Part shown: piece after piece, positions 12,676 through 23,721 of the stretch
How the letters are laid out: every line of letters starts with the position of its first letter
Position numbering within the stretch: position 1 is the first letter of the stretch
Assembly (NCBI GenBank): GCA_022606135.1
Contig: JABYQN010000006.1
Span: 1,488,001-1,552,000, forward strand
Reading direction: 5' to 3'
Source: Fomes fomentarius
Taxonomy: Eukaryota; Basidiomycota; Agaricomycetes; Polyporales; Polyporaceae
DNA length: 64,000 bases
Notes under the pieces: generated by a model
What the model saw: only the letters and a program-made list of their open reading frames with translations
Databases searched by the model: none
What the model was told of the DNA's origin: nothing
Made by a program: the position numbers and the translations under genes

Positions 12676-13689
12676 CTACGACGCAGCAGCCTGAAGAGCA
12701 GCAACAAAAGCCTCAAGGTCCGTGGGCAGAGCATCGTAAGGGTTCCCATCCGTAGCCTGTTTGTCATCGGTCACGTAGAATGCCTTGACATGGTCGCTCG
12801 TGATCAGCGTGTTGACGAGCGCGGTCGGGACTGTCGAGGGCGCATCATGCAGCACGACCGCCTGCTTCGCCGCCGGCGTCGATGAACCGAGAGAGAGTTG
12901 GCTTGGACTACAGAAGAAAGAGGTAAACAAAGGTGCGGAAGCGAGACAACGAGAACATTCAGAGACCTACCTGAAGTCGTCGAAGTAGTTCTCTGCGGTG
13001 AGCAGAAGGTCCGCAAGGTTGTAATAGGTGACGTCGGCCGGAGCGGCGCCTGGGTTCAGCGTGATCTAACACATCGATATCGTACATAAGCACGCCCGAG
13101 TACACACAGCAGGAAGGAAGAAGAGGTGAGTAGATATGAAGCATCATACTCACGAAGCTGAAGGTGGTCTTGGCGTGACTCGTGAAGTTCTGATATGTCG
13201 CAAAGTCTGCGGACTGGCCCGAGACCTCGTCGAAGAATATCCCATCGACCCTGTACCCCGCCGCCCATCCAGCGTACGTGTCAACGTCTCTGGTCACCCT
13301 GCTCCGCTGCGATGAAGCGCCTCCGGTAGTCGCAACGTAGCCGAGGACGACAACGTTCGGTTTGCCGAGCAATTGTGGCAGACACTGTTGGTACTCGGGC
13401 CCAGGCTGAGTGTTTGCTTGGCCAGGGCCGCTCGCGGGGTTGATGATCGTCCAGAAAGGCACGGTGGGGTGCGCGTCGATGCTATACCATTGAGTCCGTG
13501 TTGAGGCGTGCATGATCAGCATTGCAGCAATACACCGTACATGCCCAAGCAGACATGAGACACTCACACACTGAGAAGGGATGCCCAGCCAGAGCAGCTC
13601 GGGCCGCCAATGGGGTTGATGTAAAGTGGAATCAGTAAGCCAGAAGAGAGCGTAGCGGCAGCAGCAGCGGCAACGCGGGGCAAGAACAT
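12676..13689 (-). CDS. Secreted spherulation-specific family 4 (spherulin-4-like) protein
   Basis: Model: complement(join(12676..12907, 12971..13065, 13154..13481, 13568..13689)), 258 aa, phases consistent. The N-terminus, MFLPRV followed by an Ala run, is a probable signal peptide. It runs into LLIPLYINPIGG, typical of the start of the spherulin-4 fold. FWTIINPASGPG, VVVLGYVATTGG and YRVDGIFFDEVSGQ follow, as in this TIM-barrel-like family named after the slime mould spherulation protein. FFDE is a plausible acidic active-site patch by analogy with glycoside-hydrolase barrels, but no activity should be assumed. The protein is probably extracellular. It is flanked upstream by nearly 0.9 kb without a gene. 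Confidence 0.85.
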
Positions 13690-14598
13690 CTTGTTTTAAG
13701 ATCACAAAGTGAGTAAAATGACTACAGCAGTACGGCACTCGTCAGCTCTCCAGCCCGCGTCGAGTGGGACGTGCATACGCACCAAAAAGGTTTGGCGGAA
13801 AGTCAGAAGTGAAAGTCGAAGTGGCGATGCCCTCAAGTGATGATGCGACCGTTCTTATATACTCATCCGGTGCATCGTCTAGGTGTGCAGGGCCTTCGCT
13901 TGACGAATCGTTTCACACCCCACATTGTCCCCAATATCTGGCCCATAAGGAACGCAGGCGCAGCTGATGTAGAACGCTGTCAGCCCGTACATGGAAGGGA
14001 CACGGGGGCACCCCTGCCTGTGTCGAGGCGCGGGTCTGAGAGAAACCCTAGATACTCAGTTGGCTCTAGCTCGCACCCCATGTGCGAGGATGCAAACCAA
14101 GAAGCATTGTTCCCATCGACGCCTCTGTCGCCGATGTATACGGAATGTCATCCGTAGCTTCCTCAACGTACACAACACCGGAAAGCACAAGGGGCAGATC
14201 TGTCAAAAGACGGCATTATGGTCGGCGAGAAGGCTAGATGGATGACCTCACCAGGCTAGACCAGACTCAATCATGAATGTCGACCAGATGTCGACAGACG
14301 TACGAGCGCAAGACCCAGGTCGCGACCACACTATAACACAAATAGTCACGGCAGTAGAAGAAAGAGGTCATCAGCCAACGTTTCCAATATTATTGAGTCA
14401 GGGGTCGACCTACTATTAGACCAGGGAGAAAACCATCAAGCTAGAGGTTCACAGGTACTCTCTCGCGTACGCGTCATTTCGTTCAGTAGCATTGTCCGTC
14501 CCTGCACACATCCAGCGTACAAACCAGAGTATATGTTAATCGCACCATATCTTACAATCCAGATCTACCGGCACCCCTCGTCTCCGGTATACCCTTGC
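13690..14598. other. 0.9 kb intergenic region
   Basis: It contains the upstream region of the spherulin-4-like gene and the 3' flank of the ubiquitin-like gene. Read on both strands it offers only short frames without motifs. No tRNA-like B box or repeat noticed. Confidence 0.35.
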
Positions 14599-16394
14599 CT
14601 AAGGGTCGTCCGCCCACTCCGTGTACTGCACTCTCTGTACGTACGCCTTCAACCATGCCGGCCGTCTCTCATGTCTCAGCACCATCTGCTCCCTCGCCCG
14701 TGCCCTTGCCTCGTCCTCCTCACTCCTCTGTTGTCGCTGATCCTCTTGCTGTACCTCCGCACCGTCCTGAGCTTGGTCGCTACGTTCACTGAGCGCCGCC
14801 TGCCTCGCATTCGCCTCCGTTCGAATCCGTCCCTCTCGGCGCCTCAGGGCGGTCCGTCTGCGATCCCACGCGGCAGGATAGAGGCTCGCGAAGAACAGCA
14901 ACACAAACATCCTCGCCTTCAAGCCGAAGTTTGGCGAAGGATGAGGGGCGTCCGTTTCCAGTAGCGCGTCCTCCGCGGCAATATTGACCACCGCCAAGCG
15001 ATCCAGGATAGCTGCAGACCGACCGACTGCCGCGTTGGGCGCAGCACCGTTGACGTTGAGACCTGCAAGGCCAGCTGCTTGGGCGGCTGGCTGTCCTGCT
15101 CCCGCAGGCGCGTTGGGTGCGACTGGGTTCGCCGCACCGTCTGCGCCACGCTCGTTACCGTCATGGAGTACTAGCCGCATTGCAGTCCATGCCTCGTACA
15201 GAATCCACAGGCTCAGAATCATACCGAACAGTGGGCGCTTTGATGGAGAGAAGAAATAGAGGAGCAGGAGGGTGCGGAATGCGAGCATCAGTAGGGGGAC
15301 CATCAATGCGCGTACGGGAACGGCGCGGAGCTCTGCACCGGCAGCGCCGGGTGCAGCCAACGGGTTATGATTGTTTGGGTCGTTAGGATTCGGCGGTGCA
15401 CCAGGAGTATGAACGAAACGTAGCGCAGGCAACCCCAAACGTCGGAGATGTTCATTGACATCTGTGGCTGTGGCGTAGGGAGGTGGAGGGTACTGATTCA
15501 CAGGTGGGTAGTACAGGAGATCGTTCGGAATCGATAGGATTGAAAACGTCTGTGAGAGCACCCGAATGGCATGGAGCTGCGCGGGAGTTGGTGTGGCACC
15601 GGGAGTTGTGAGTTTGAGATATGGGAGGCCCCTTCGAAGCAATTGTTGAGCAAGGCTCCAAGACTGATGTACGGATGGAACACTCACTCCAGAGTCACTG
15701 GTTCGTACACAGCACCCTGTTCAGTATTTCCTGATGGATAGGGCGCATCGTAGATGTCAGGCCATGGCCATCCGCGAACGCGATAGAAGTCCTTAGCCGC
15801 TGATCGCCATGCTTCGAGGTCGGTAGGGTTTGGTTGGGACGGGGACGGGATAGCTCCCGCCGATATGATAGCCAGCGCTTGGTTGTGAAGGTGATGGATG
15901 TATGCAATTGGAGGAATGGGGCTGGCATTGAGGTAGGGGTTACTAAGTTGAGGTAGAGGTGGGTACCAAGATGGACTCGGAGCAGACTGTCCAGCAGAGG
16001 CACGCGGTTGTGTCGGTGTGGGGGTAGGCTGTGAAGCAAAAGTAGCAATAGTAGGAGCAGCAGGCAGAGTTGGCGGTGTTGAAGTCCAAGCAGAAGGGTG
16101 AACAGCCAAATGAATGACTCGTGAATCATCCGGAGACTGAATGAAATTCGATGAGCCACCACAGCAACACACAAGAAAGCTCTGACATGAGCGCACCTTC
16201 CAGATGTCCTCAACTTTCTCCTCGTCCTTCAAAAACCGGCCTCTCCATATGAGTCGCTGGCCGGCCGGACTAGGGGAGCCGGGGCAGACTTTGGCTATCT
16301 CTTGCTTGACATCACGGATGGTCGAGGCTGCAGTTACTTGCACTTCAAAGGAATGAGAATACGCCGGGAGCTCGACTCTAAAGGCAGAAGACAT
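14599..16394 (-). CDS. Ubiquitin-like domain membrane protein, HERP/Usa1-like
   Basis: Exons: 16197..16394 and 16136 down to about 15688, then a last exon ending at 14599. The first about 70 residues form a ubiquitin-like domain (STIRDVKQEIAK and GQRLIWRGRFLKDEEKVEDIW). A Pro/Ser/Thr-rich linker, a conserved mid region and three hydrophobic segments follow (around LMVPLLMLAF, FGMILSLWILYEAW and FVLLFFASLYPAAW), then a charged Gln/Arg/Glu-rich tail ending WADDP. This layout matches HERP/Usa1, scaffolds of the HRD ER-associated degradation ligase; that link is inference. The junction between the last two exons is uncertain. A perfect GTGAGT donor at 15687 with acceptor at 15656 gives an in-frame but only 32-nt intron. 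An alternative GTGTAC donor about 12 nt upstream gives a normal 47-nt intron. Confidence 0.75.
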
Positions 16395-17054
16395 TATCCA
16401 AGGAGAAGAAGAGACAAAGCAACGAAGCTTGTCAAGCGCAGTGAGAGAAGAAGATGTGCCGAGCTGGGAGAAAGAGTGAGAGACGGGGCGTCGATGACAC
16501 GACTAACAAGCGCTGACTCGACGTGGAGGTGACGGTGAATGTGACATAGTGCGCTCGTCATAGCATGTCACGCGACTGTCACAATTTGTTGTGCGCCCTC
16601 AGCTAAGCGAGCAGGTAGCTGGTTCCCTGCCTTGTACTTTTAGCGACGTTCAAATCTCTCTTCCTGTTTCCGAGGCCCCGCTATAATCTCACTCCGAGAC
16701 CTCCGAGGAGTACTGTATCCGACAGGAAAGGCAGAATTGTTCACAGCGTCTAGTAAGTACATACCCAAAAGTGACTGAAAGAACCTGCAAAGAAGAGAAC
16801 AAGTACGCGTATACCTGTGCGTAACCAGTCCGCATGTTCATCTGGTCTGCCTGACGCCGGGACGGATGTATAAAGCTCATTCGTTGCTCATCTTCCACCA
16901 CCTGTCAATGTTCATCTATTGTTGATAGTAGCCAGAGTAAGAGCCAGCCTCCCGTTTCCTCGAACGAAACTCATTCTCTCGAACCGCCACCTAGACGTGC
17001 CACTCACAGTACCTTCCTTCCGCCGGTGACTGCACTGCTGCGACTCTCATAAGC
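16395..17054. other. intergenic region between divergent HERP-like and PKA-R genes
   Basis: The flanking genes start on opposite strands, so this 660 bp holds both promoters. It ends in a pyrimidine-rich 5' leader before the ATG at 17055. No specific operator recognised. Confidence 0.4.
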
Positions 17055-18598
17055 ATGTCGGACATGTCAACCTTCGACGTGCTCATCTCAGAGCTCACCC
17101 GCGACGCGCAACGCGTCCAGCCCAAGGACGCCCTCCAATTTTGCGCCAAGTGGTTCCAGTCCCGCCTTGAAGAGCAGCGAGCCCGCACCCGTGACGCACT
17201 CTCTCGAAACGCCTCCCTCGCCCCCGGTCTGCCGCAGGATCACTATATTGACAATCCTCTCAGTCCCACTGCCGGAGCGCCGGGTGGTCTCGCAGGCATA
17301 TCGCCCTTTTCGCAATCGTTCCCACAACGATCGTCTCTTCAGCACTCCATGTCCAACTCCAGCCCCTTTGGCACCCTGAACGTCCCCGGGAATGCGCTCT
17401 TGGACAACAGTCCCCGCACCCTCACCCCGGTGAGTCCGCCTAGCTTCCAGCTTGAGGGCGAGGACATCACGTCCACCCCCATCTCGAACCCCAACCCCTT
17501 CGCGTCGTTTGCGAACGGCTCCATCTCCCCAAGCCCCGGCGAGTTCCTCCACCCCCCTACTTCGACCATCCTCGCACGACGCACGTCCGTCAGCGCAGAG
17601 TCGATCGCCGTCGACAGCGAGTCGGAGGAACCTTTGCCTGTGTTCCCGAAAACGGACGACCAGGTTCGACGGATCCGCGTCTCGATCGCGAACAACTTCA
17701 TCTTCCGTGACCTGGATGAGGAGCAGGAGACGGGCGTGCTCAACGCGATGCAGGAGTGCAGGGTCGTGGACGACGATGTTGTCATCCGTCAAGGCGATGT
17801 TGGCGACTACTTCTACGTAGTCGAGAGCGGCTTGCTCCACTGTTACATCCGCCCGGAGCCTCTGCCTCAGAGCTGGTTCACGGGCAATGTCGCCACGTCC
17901 GAGAAATTCAACCAGGCCGGCTATCATCCAATCTACGGACGGAAGGTCGCTGAATGCAGGGAAGGAAGTTCTTTCGGTGAGCTCGCGCTCATGTATGGTC
18001 ACCCTCGTGCCGCGACAGTACTCGCAATCGAGCCGTGCACTCTATGGTCGCTCGATCGTATCACTTTCCGTACGATCATCCTCAAAGCGGCGCACCGTCG
18101 TCGGACGATGTATGAGCAATTTCTGTCGTCAGTCGACTTGCTGTCCTCGCTCGAGCCCGAAGAGCGGAGCAAGGTCGCGGACGCGCTCGTCAGCAGAGTG
18201 TACGAGGACGGCGAGGCGGTGGTGCGACAAGGCGAGATGGGCGACACGTTCTTCTTTGTTGAGGAAGGAAACGCGGTGGTGACCAAGGTTGGCCGGAACG
18301 GTGGATCAGAGGTTGTTGGGCAGTTGAAGAAAGGGGACTATTTTGGCGGTACGTATCTCATCTCTGGCTTCCGACTGTGCGGAAACGAATGCTCACGCGA
18401 TACGTCTGGGCAGAGCTGTCGTTGCTTCGCCTGGAACCGCGCGCTGCGACGGTGAGTGCGGTGGTCCGAACGGATCCGTCTGCATCTCGGTTGAAGGTGG
18501 CCGCGCTGGACGCACATGCATTCACGCGTTTGCTGGGACCGCTGCGGGAGATCATGGAACGGAACGCAGGGCGGAGCTACGGAATCAACCTGCGGTGA
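17055..18598 (+). CDS. cAMP-dependent protein kinase regulatory subunit
   Basis: Inhibitory, cAMP-binding subunit of PKA (Bcy1/PkaR class). Model: join(17055..18348, 18414..18598), 492 aa. The N-terminus (FDVLISELTRDAQRVQPKD) fits the RII-like dimerisation/docking domain. A long Ser/Pro-rich linker leads to the inhibitor sequence RRTSVS near residues 175-180; with Ser after R-R-x it is a phosphorylatable, RII-type site. Two cyclic-nucleotide-binding domains follow. The first phosphate-binding cassette is FGELALMYGHPRAATV. The second, GELSLLRLEPRAATV, is formed across the single 65-nt intron. A second ATG three codons downstream (17064) could also start the protein. Cytosolic/nuclear shuttling is typical. 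A central regulator of growth, mating and nutrient responses in fungi. Confidence 0.95.
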
Positions 18599-19200
18599 AG
18601 GAAGACTGGGATGTTTATTGTTCTCTCTACTGTGGCCTGCTGAACTGTATTGTTGATCCCTGTGTTGTTATGTATGTCTTGAGTGTAGCTTATAGAAGCC
18701 GATAGTGCCTGCGACGCCATGGGCGCGTGCTGAGATGAAGCTTTGAAGCACTGCCAGGCTCCAGCCAGACAATGTAATGTGCGAGTCGCGGGGTGCGTTG
18801 TCAACGCGCGTAAACGACGGGCTTGTCGCATTGCAGCTCGGGATGGTGAGAGCACGAGGCTGGAGTGATGGTCGGCCGGCGGCAGATGTTGGGATGGGAA
18901 CGGACGCCGGATGAGGTTGGCCCAGGGTTGGCCACAATAGCTCCACCTCGCATGCTGGACAGCCATAGCCGGCCTATCGCCTCTCCACTCAAAGTTGACC
19001 TTCGTCTGCGCCCTTTGTTCGCCACCTTTTGTCTCCCTCTCCTCTTTGCGCCTCTCCACTTTTCTTCCCAGTCCACTTTGGCTCCCCCGCACGCCCTTAT
19101 CCCCAAGCACTGAATATCCCTCTCTGGTCGCCGGCAGGCCACTGAGGTCATACCCTACGATCGACGCAACACGTTCATTACTACCTGACAGCCCTCCAAA
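18599..19200. other. intergenic region with CT-rich leader
   Basis: It contains the 3' flank of the PKA-R gene and the upstream region of the next plus-strand gene. About 18990-19080 is strongly pyrimidine-rich (CT tracts), common just upstream of transcription starts in filamentous fungi. No RNA gene seen. Confidence 0.4.
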
Positions 19201-20752
19201 ATGAGCCTTCTCGATGGAGGAAGTGAGTACTTGTCTACTGCGTTTTCTCTCTCCCAAGAGACCATCTGTTGTTGGACGCGTCTGTTGATGGTTTGTCGGC
19301 GTAGTATTTGGCAATGGAGACCGCGATAATAATGGACTTCTGTGAGTTGCCATCACTTCTAGTGTGCGACCGATACCGAACTTCTTTTTGCAGGGACCTT
19401 CCCGGACTGAGTGACATACCAGGTCTCCCAGGACTGACCTCCATCCTCAATCTCCCTGGCCCCGATAGCTCGACGAGCACTTCCGCAACAACGTCAGTCC
19501 AGCGGCCTACACAATCGACCACGTCGCTGACCCTTCAGAGTGACACCAGTTCGAGCACCACTATCTCTAGTACCACGAGTCTCCTGTATGTCAACTATTC
19601 TCTTTCTTGAATCGCGCTTTCTGCTTATTTCTGATCATGATATAGGACTTCGACGAGTGCAATTACCTCTGCAACAAGCAGCGCCATCCCCTCGGAGACT
19701 GCATCATCCGACACTACCTCCGCCGCGCAGACCTCGGCCACTGATACGGCTGTGACTGACCCCCCGCTCAGCACCACTCCCACTTCGACGACTCCTCCCC
19801 CAACTCTGTCGGACGCTTTCAGCTCCAGCACGTCTTCGACGGCGTCCGAGACGCAGACCTCCCCAGTTGCAGATCTTGCACCGAAGGGTTTCCTCGCCAA
19901 CAAGCCACTGTCTGTCGGCGTGATCACCGCTGCTTCACTCGTCGGGCTGATTCTTCTCGTGATTATCACGACTTGGGCTATCCGGAAGCGTCGTCACGAA
20001 CGCTTGCACCAGGACATCCTCGACTTTTCGAACGCCGGGCTCGTTGGCTCAGACCATGACCCCGAGAAGAATGCGGACCCTGGCTCGACGGCGGGACATG
20101 GCAGCGGCAGTTCGCTTGGCCACGGCGGTACTCTCCCGCCGCCCGTGCAGCCGCGCCAGATGTACCAGGACAACTACGCCGCGCCCATCTACGCGCCCCA
20201 GCCGCCACCCAGCCGCAACGCGAACCCGTACGGTGCACAGGCGGGCTATGGTGCGACGGCATACGGCGGCTACCAGCAGAACAACACATACGACAACTGG
20301 GGCTACGGTAACGGCTACAGCAACGCGGCTGCTATGCAAAACCCGTATGATCAAGCCTACGGCGGCATGGACGATACCTATGGAGGTTATGCTGAGCCTG
20401 GCATGATGGCTGGTGTCGGGGCTGGCGCACAGGCTGCTCCGCCGAGCAACCCACCCCAACGGCGTCCGTCGGCACAGCGCAAGGCTCCGCCCCCACTGAA
20501 CATCGCCTCGACGAACCTCAACCCGCCCAACCCAATTGCCCAGCCGACGAACGCACCGAGCCCGGTCACGGCGGTCTCGTTGAACAACCCTCCGCTCCAA
20601 CCCGCAGCAGCACCTCCGGCGTTGCCTGATCAATTTGGTGCGAGCCCTGACGCTGACGAGCCTCGTCGCTTGATTGTAAGTGCTATCACGGATCAATGTG
20701 CGATATGTCGCTGATCGGTGCGGGTTCCCGAACTCAGGTGCGCAACGAGTGA
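19201..20752 (+). CDS. Ser/Thr-rich single-pass membrane protein with Pro/Tyr/Gly-rich tail
   Basis: Model: join(19201..19222, 19305..19341, 19394..19585, 19646..20675, 20738..20752), 431 aa. The first exon is 22 nt and the last 15 nt; all phases close. A Ser/Thr-rich, probably O-glycosylated region (about residues 45-155) precedes one hydrophobic span, GVITAASLVGLILLVIITTW, followed by RKRRHERLH as a stop-transfer signal. The tail is rich in Pro, Tyr, Gly, Asn and Gln (AYGGYQQNNTYDNWGYGNGY) and ends RLIVRNE. No classical signal peptide is visible at MSLLDGG, so the span may act as a reverse signal-anchor. The architecture recalls fungal Wsc/Mid2/Msb2-type surface sensors, and the protein at 40915-42355 has the same plan. 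Function unknown. Confidence 0.8.
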
Positions 20753-21784
20753 GCTTTCGAGTGTTGCTGTAAAAATGCACGCATGAATACCGCTGCCTGG
20801 TTCATGATGGCGATGAAACCCACGAGGGCTATACCATGTCCAAAGTATGTCGACAGTCTGCGACACCTCAACGACGCGCTGTAGCATCCCGTCTTCAGCT
20901 CATTTCCTCACCATCACCGCCGGTCGCACGCCCCTTTCCCTTGCTCTACCGCCGCACATCGTGCTCGACCGCTTCGCATTCTTGATCATTGCATTACTGA
21001 ACACTCTGCATTCAGCATTCATCTCCCTTTCACGCATCACCGCATCACCATCCCATTTCATGCTTCATGTACCATACATCTTTGTCGGCCATACTCGTTC
21101 TGCTCTCGCTCGCTTTCCCAGTCCTGCTCCCTAGGCCCGGTCGCCCCCTCCGTTTCGCATCCCGCGCGCCGCTCGTCATCTGGTTTCATGTTGTGTTGTT
21201 GGGCACCGTTTGGAGCGCTCATCTGACCTGCCGGACACTCAGTGTCAGTGCATCGGTGCCCAGGCCCAGGGAGCTTTGGTTGATCGGAAGCACTTCGAAG
21301 GCCAGGCAACATTTTCATTCTTCACCCCACCCCCTTTGTAGCTCTCTTACCCACTTCATGCCATACCATTATCACTTCCATGTTGCCCTATACAACGTTA
21401 TGACGAGTGGCCGCGTGCGCCATCGCCGCTTTTGTTGCAATTGGCTCGCGCGCACATCTGTATCATTAGCTGTCTTTACGCTGGTCCCCCATCGCCTGGG
21501 AGTCTGCTGTGCACCAAGTTCGTTTCGTACGTTCCGGCTACTGCTAGATAGCTAGACTAATGCCAGTGGTGCGGTTGGCCGTCATCGTTCACAAGCCTAT
21601 GTGGTGTTTGGAAGAACTGGGGGCCGGTCGCGTTGAGGTGAGTGCACATATGGATGCCTGCGTATGACACACCCATCTCTCCGTGCTTGATGGCGTTCAA
21701 ACAGGACAGTAAAACAGTCCGCTGGCTGTCAAACGTCTGTCAACATCAACAAAGAACCACAAGACAGTGTAAGTTGAGTCTCGA
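20753..21784. other. about 1 kb without a supported gene
   Basis: 3' flank of the Ser/Thr-rich gene and upstream edge of the duplicated locus. The open frame at about 21067-21555 is pyrimidine-rich and lacks motifs, so I leave it unannotated. Confidence 0.35.
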
Positions 21785-21899
21785 ATCTATGCACTTGTGT
21801 ATGATGCATGTCAGTGAGTCACCGCTTTTGAACGAATACACAACGATCCCGCTACTCGACCTTCGTATTCATCCTCTTCGCTGCGGTATCCTTCCGGTC

Positions 21900-23012
21900 A
21901 TGAATTTCTCCTACGTAACGGAACTCTACTCGCTTCTGGGCAGCCATATTCAGCGTGTCAACACGAATCTGGAAGATGTTGCCAACTGTGTTGGGGCTCT
22001 CGATTGCATTCGCAGTGGGACTGCTCGCATCGATATGATTCAACCGGCGTATGCCATGCACAAATGCGTAGGCACTGCGGCGCTGGTTGCGAGCGTAAGT
22101 TCTCTTCTTCCTCGAGGCTGCGTGTAATCCTTTCAATCATGCTTACGACTCTTCACTCTCTTAGTACATCATCGAGGAAGCGTTCATCTGCCTGTGCACA
22201 TGGAGGCTTGTCGAGACGAAGCCTGTAGGGGTCCTTCTCATAGCCTTATTCATAGGCACATGCAGTATGTCCTCCGTGAGCCATCATATTCGCTCGTTAC
22301 TGAAACCAATGGTCCAGGTACTGCAATCATGCACATAAAGAATGCGTGCTGGGCGGACCCTGTAGTTACCACCTTCGGTAAGCATCCCCTGGTGGGAGCG
22401 TGGAGTGTCAGCGATGTCGTCAACTCCGAGGTCACCCTAACTCTCGTGCTCATCACGATGAGACTGTCGGCTGCAAAGGTCATCCGCTGGTTGTGGTATG
22501 TAACACGGTTGTCTCGAATCGAAGCGAGGAACTCACGGTCAATAGGAAAAACTGGAGGCGCGTCGAATCGTTTGTAATGGGGGGGGCTGACAGCGGAGGC
22601 AAGGGCAGTCGGCTTCTCCTTGCCTACTCCTTGTCGCTGGTGTTGACGCCGGTACGAGGTCCCTTGGGAAGCAGTTTCGCATTATTCAATGTTCATGTCT
22701 TCTCTCGTAGATTGCATTTGGTCCACACATATATCGCTGGAAGCTCCGTCTCAATCCTTGTGGACATCCTGTTGTCGGCATTTGAATATATAATCGTTCC
22801 CCTCTCGGTATGCTTATCATCTGCAGTGTGCGATTCTGGTTGCCGTAGCTAACGCATGTTTTGGTTACAAGAGATCCTGTCTATTGTCAGCACATCTGTA
22901 CATGTACCTTGACACATACACCAACACCAACACTGACGCGGACGAGAAATCGGTCACACCTCTGCCCCAGTGTGGTCCAGACACTGTGGATGGCATGAGT
23001 CAATCATGCTGA
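21900..23012 (+). pseudogene. Decayed copy A of orphan multi-pass membrane protein gene
   Basis: Recognisable exons, by comparison with intact copy B: 21900-22094, 22165-22264, 22318-22495, 22546-22651, about 22729-22807 and 22872-23012, with donors and acceptors at equivalent places. The conserved pieces are read in the same frame as copy B (for example TELYSLLGSHIQRVNTNLED and the C-terminal LPQCGPDTVDG), so it was once coding. Signs of decay: the sequence for the first two exons and the start of the third is missing, leaving ATG 21900 as only a default start. The fifth recognisable exon is two bases shorter than its counterpart, which shifts the frame unless splicing compensates. It could still be transcribed; a truncated functional product is the alternative. 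Confidence 0.65.
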
Positions 23013-23454
23013 TGAAATTCACTCTCTTACCAGCCTGCCACCCTATCTACGTATGCACCCCTATAGTCGGTTGTTTTGTGGTTGATTGGGTTAAATAATG
23101 AATGCAGACAGGAGGGAGAGGAGGTGCACAAATTTCGGACGAGAGGTAGACGCGAGGCTCATGCTCCGTCCACCGCATATGCACGCCATCATGCATCACC
23201 GCGCCCACGAGTCCCGTTTAGACAGACACGCATGTTTGTGTGTGGCAATCCACTTGACGCCACACATCCTCGGGCGATGAATGCGTCAGACTGTGGTTAT
23301 GTCCAGATCATGCATGGACCTTGGATATTCTACTCAAGCAAGCCAAGAAACAAGACACCTCCGTATCCAATGGTGCACGGCCGGTGCTTGACGGCACAGG
23401 GTACTTGTTAGTTGAGTTTGTCTTCGATGGACTGTTTGTTGCCTGTTAAACTTC

Positions 23455-23580
23455 AAGCTAATGGATGCACTTGCGTATGGTGGATGCATCGTAGGCAGTC
23501 ACCGCTTTTCAACGAGAACAGAACGATCCCGCTGCTCGAGAGTGTTTGTATCTATTCTCTTCGCTGCGGTATCATGATGC
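23455..23580. repeat. 5' flank block of duplication, unit B
   Basis: Matches 21785-21897 of unit A (shared GTCACCGCTTTT, AACGATCCCGCT and CTCTTCGCTGCGGTATC). In unit A this block abuts the middle of the homologous third exon; here about 580 bp intervene. That marks the left breakpoint of the deletion in unit A. Confidence 0.7.
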
Positions 23581-23721
23581 CGCGGCTATGTAACTGTCAT
23601 GGATGCAGTTACTGCTGTGCGCGCGCGCAAGTAAATCACTCACGTATTCTCACGTATCGCAAGCCCGCTTTGTCGTCAGTACTTATATAAATCTCCTGGC
23701 AGCTCCGAAGCACTCGTACCA

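Noticed and set aside
21067..21555. Plus-strand 162-codon open frame in a gene-poor gap
   Set aside because: Pyrimidine-rich sequence giving Leu/Pro/Ser-biased translation; no splice context or family.
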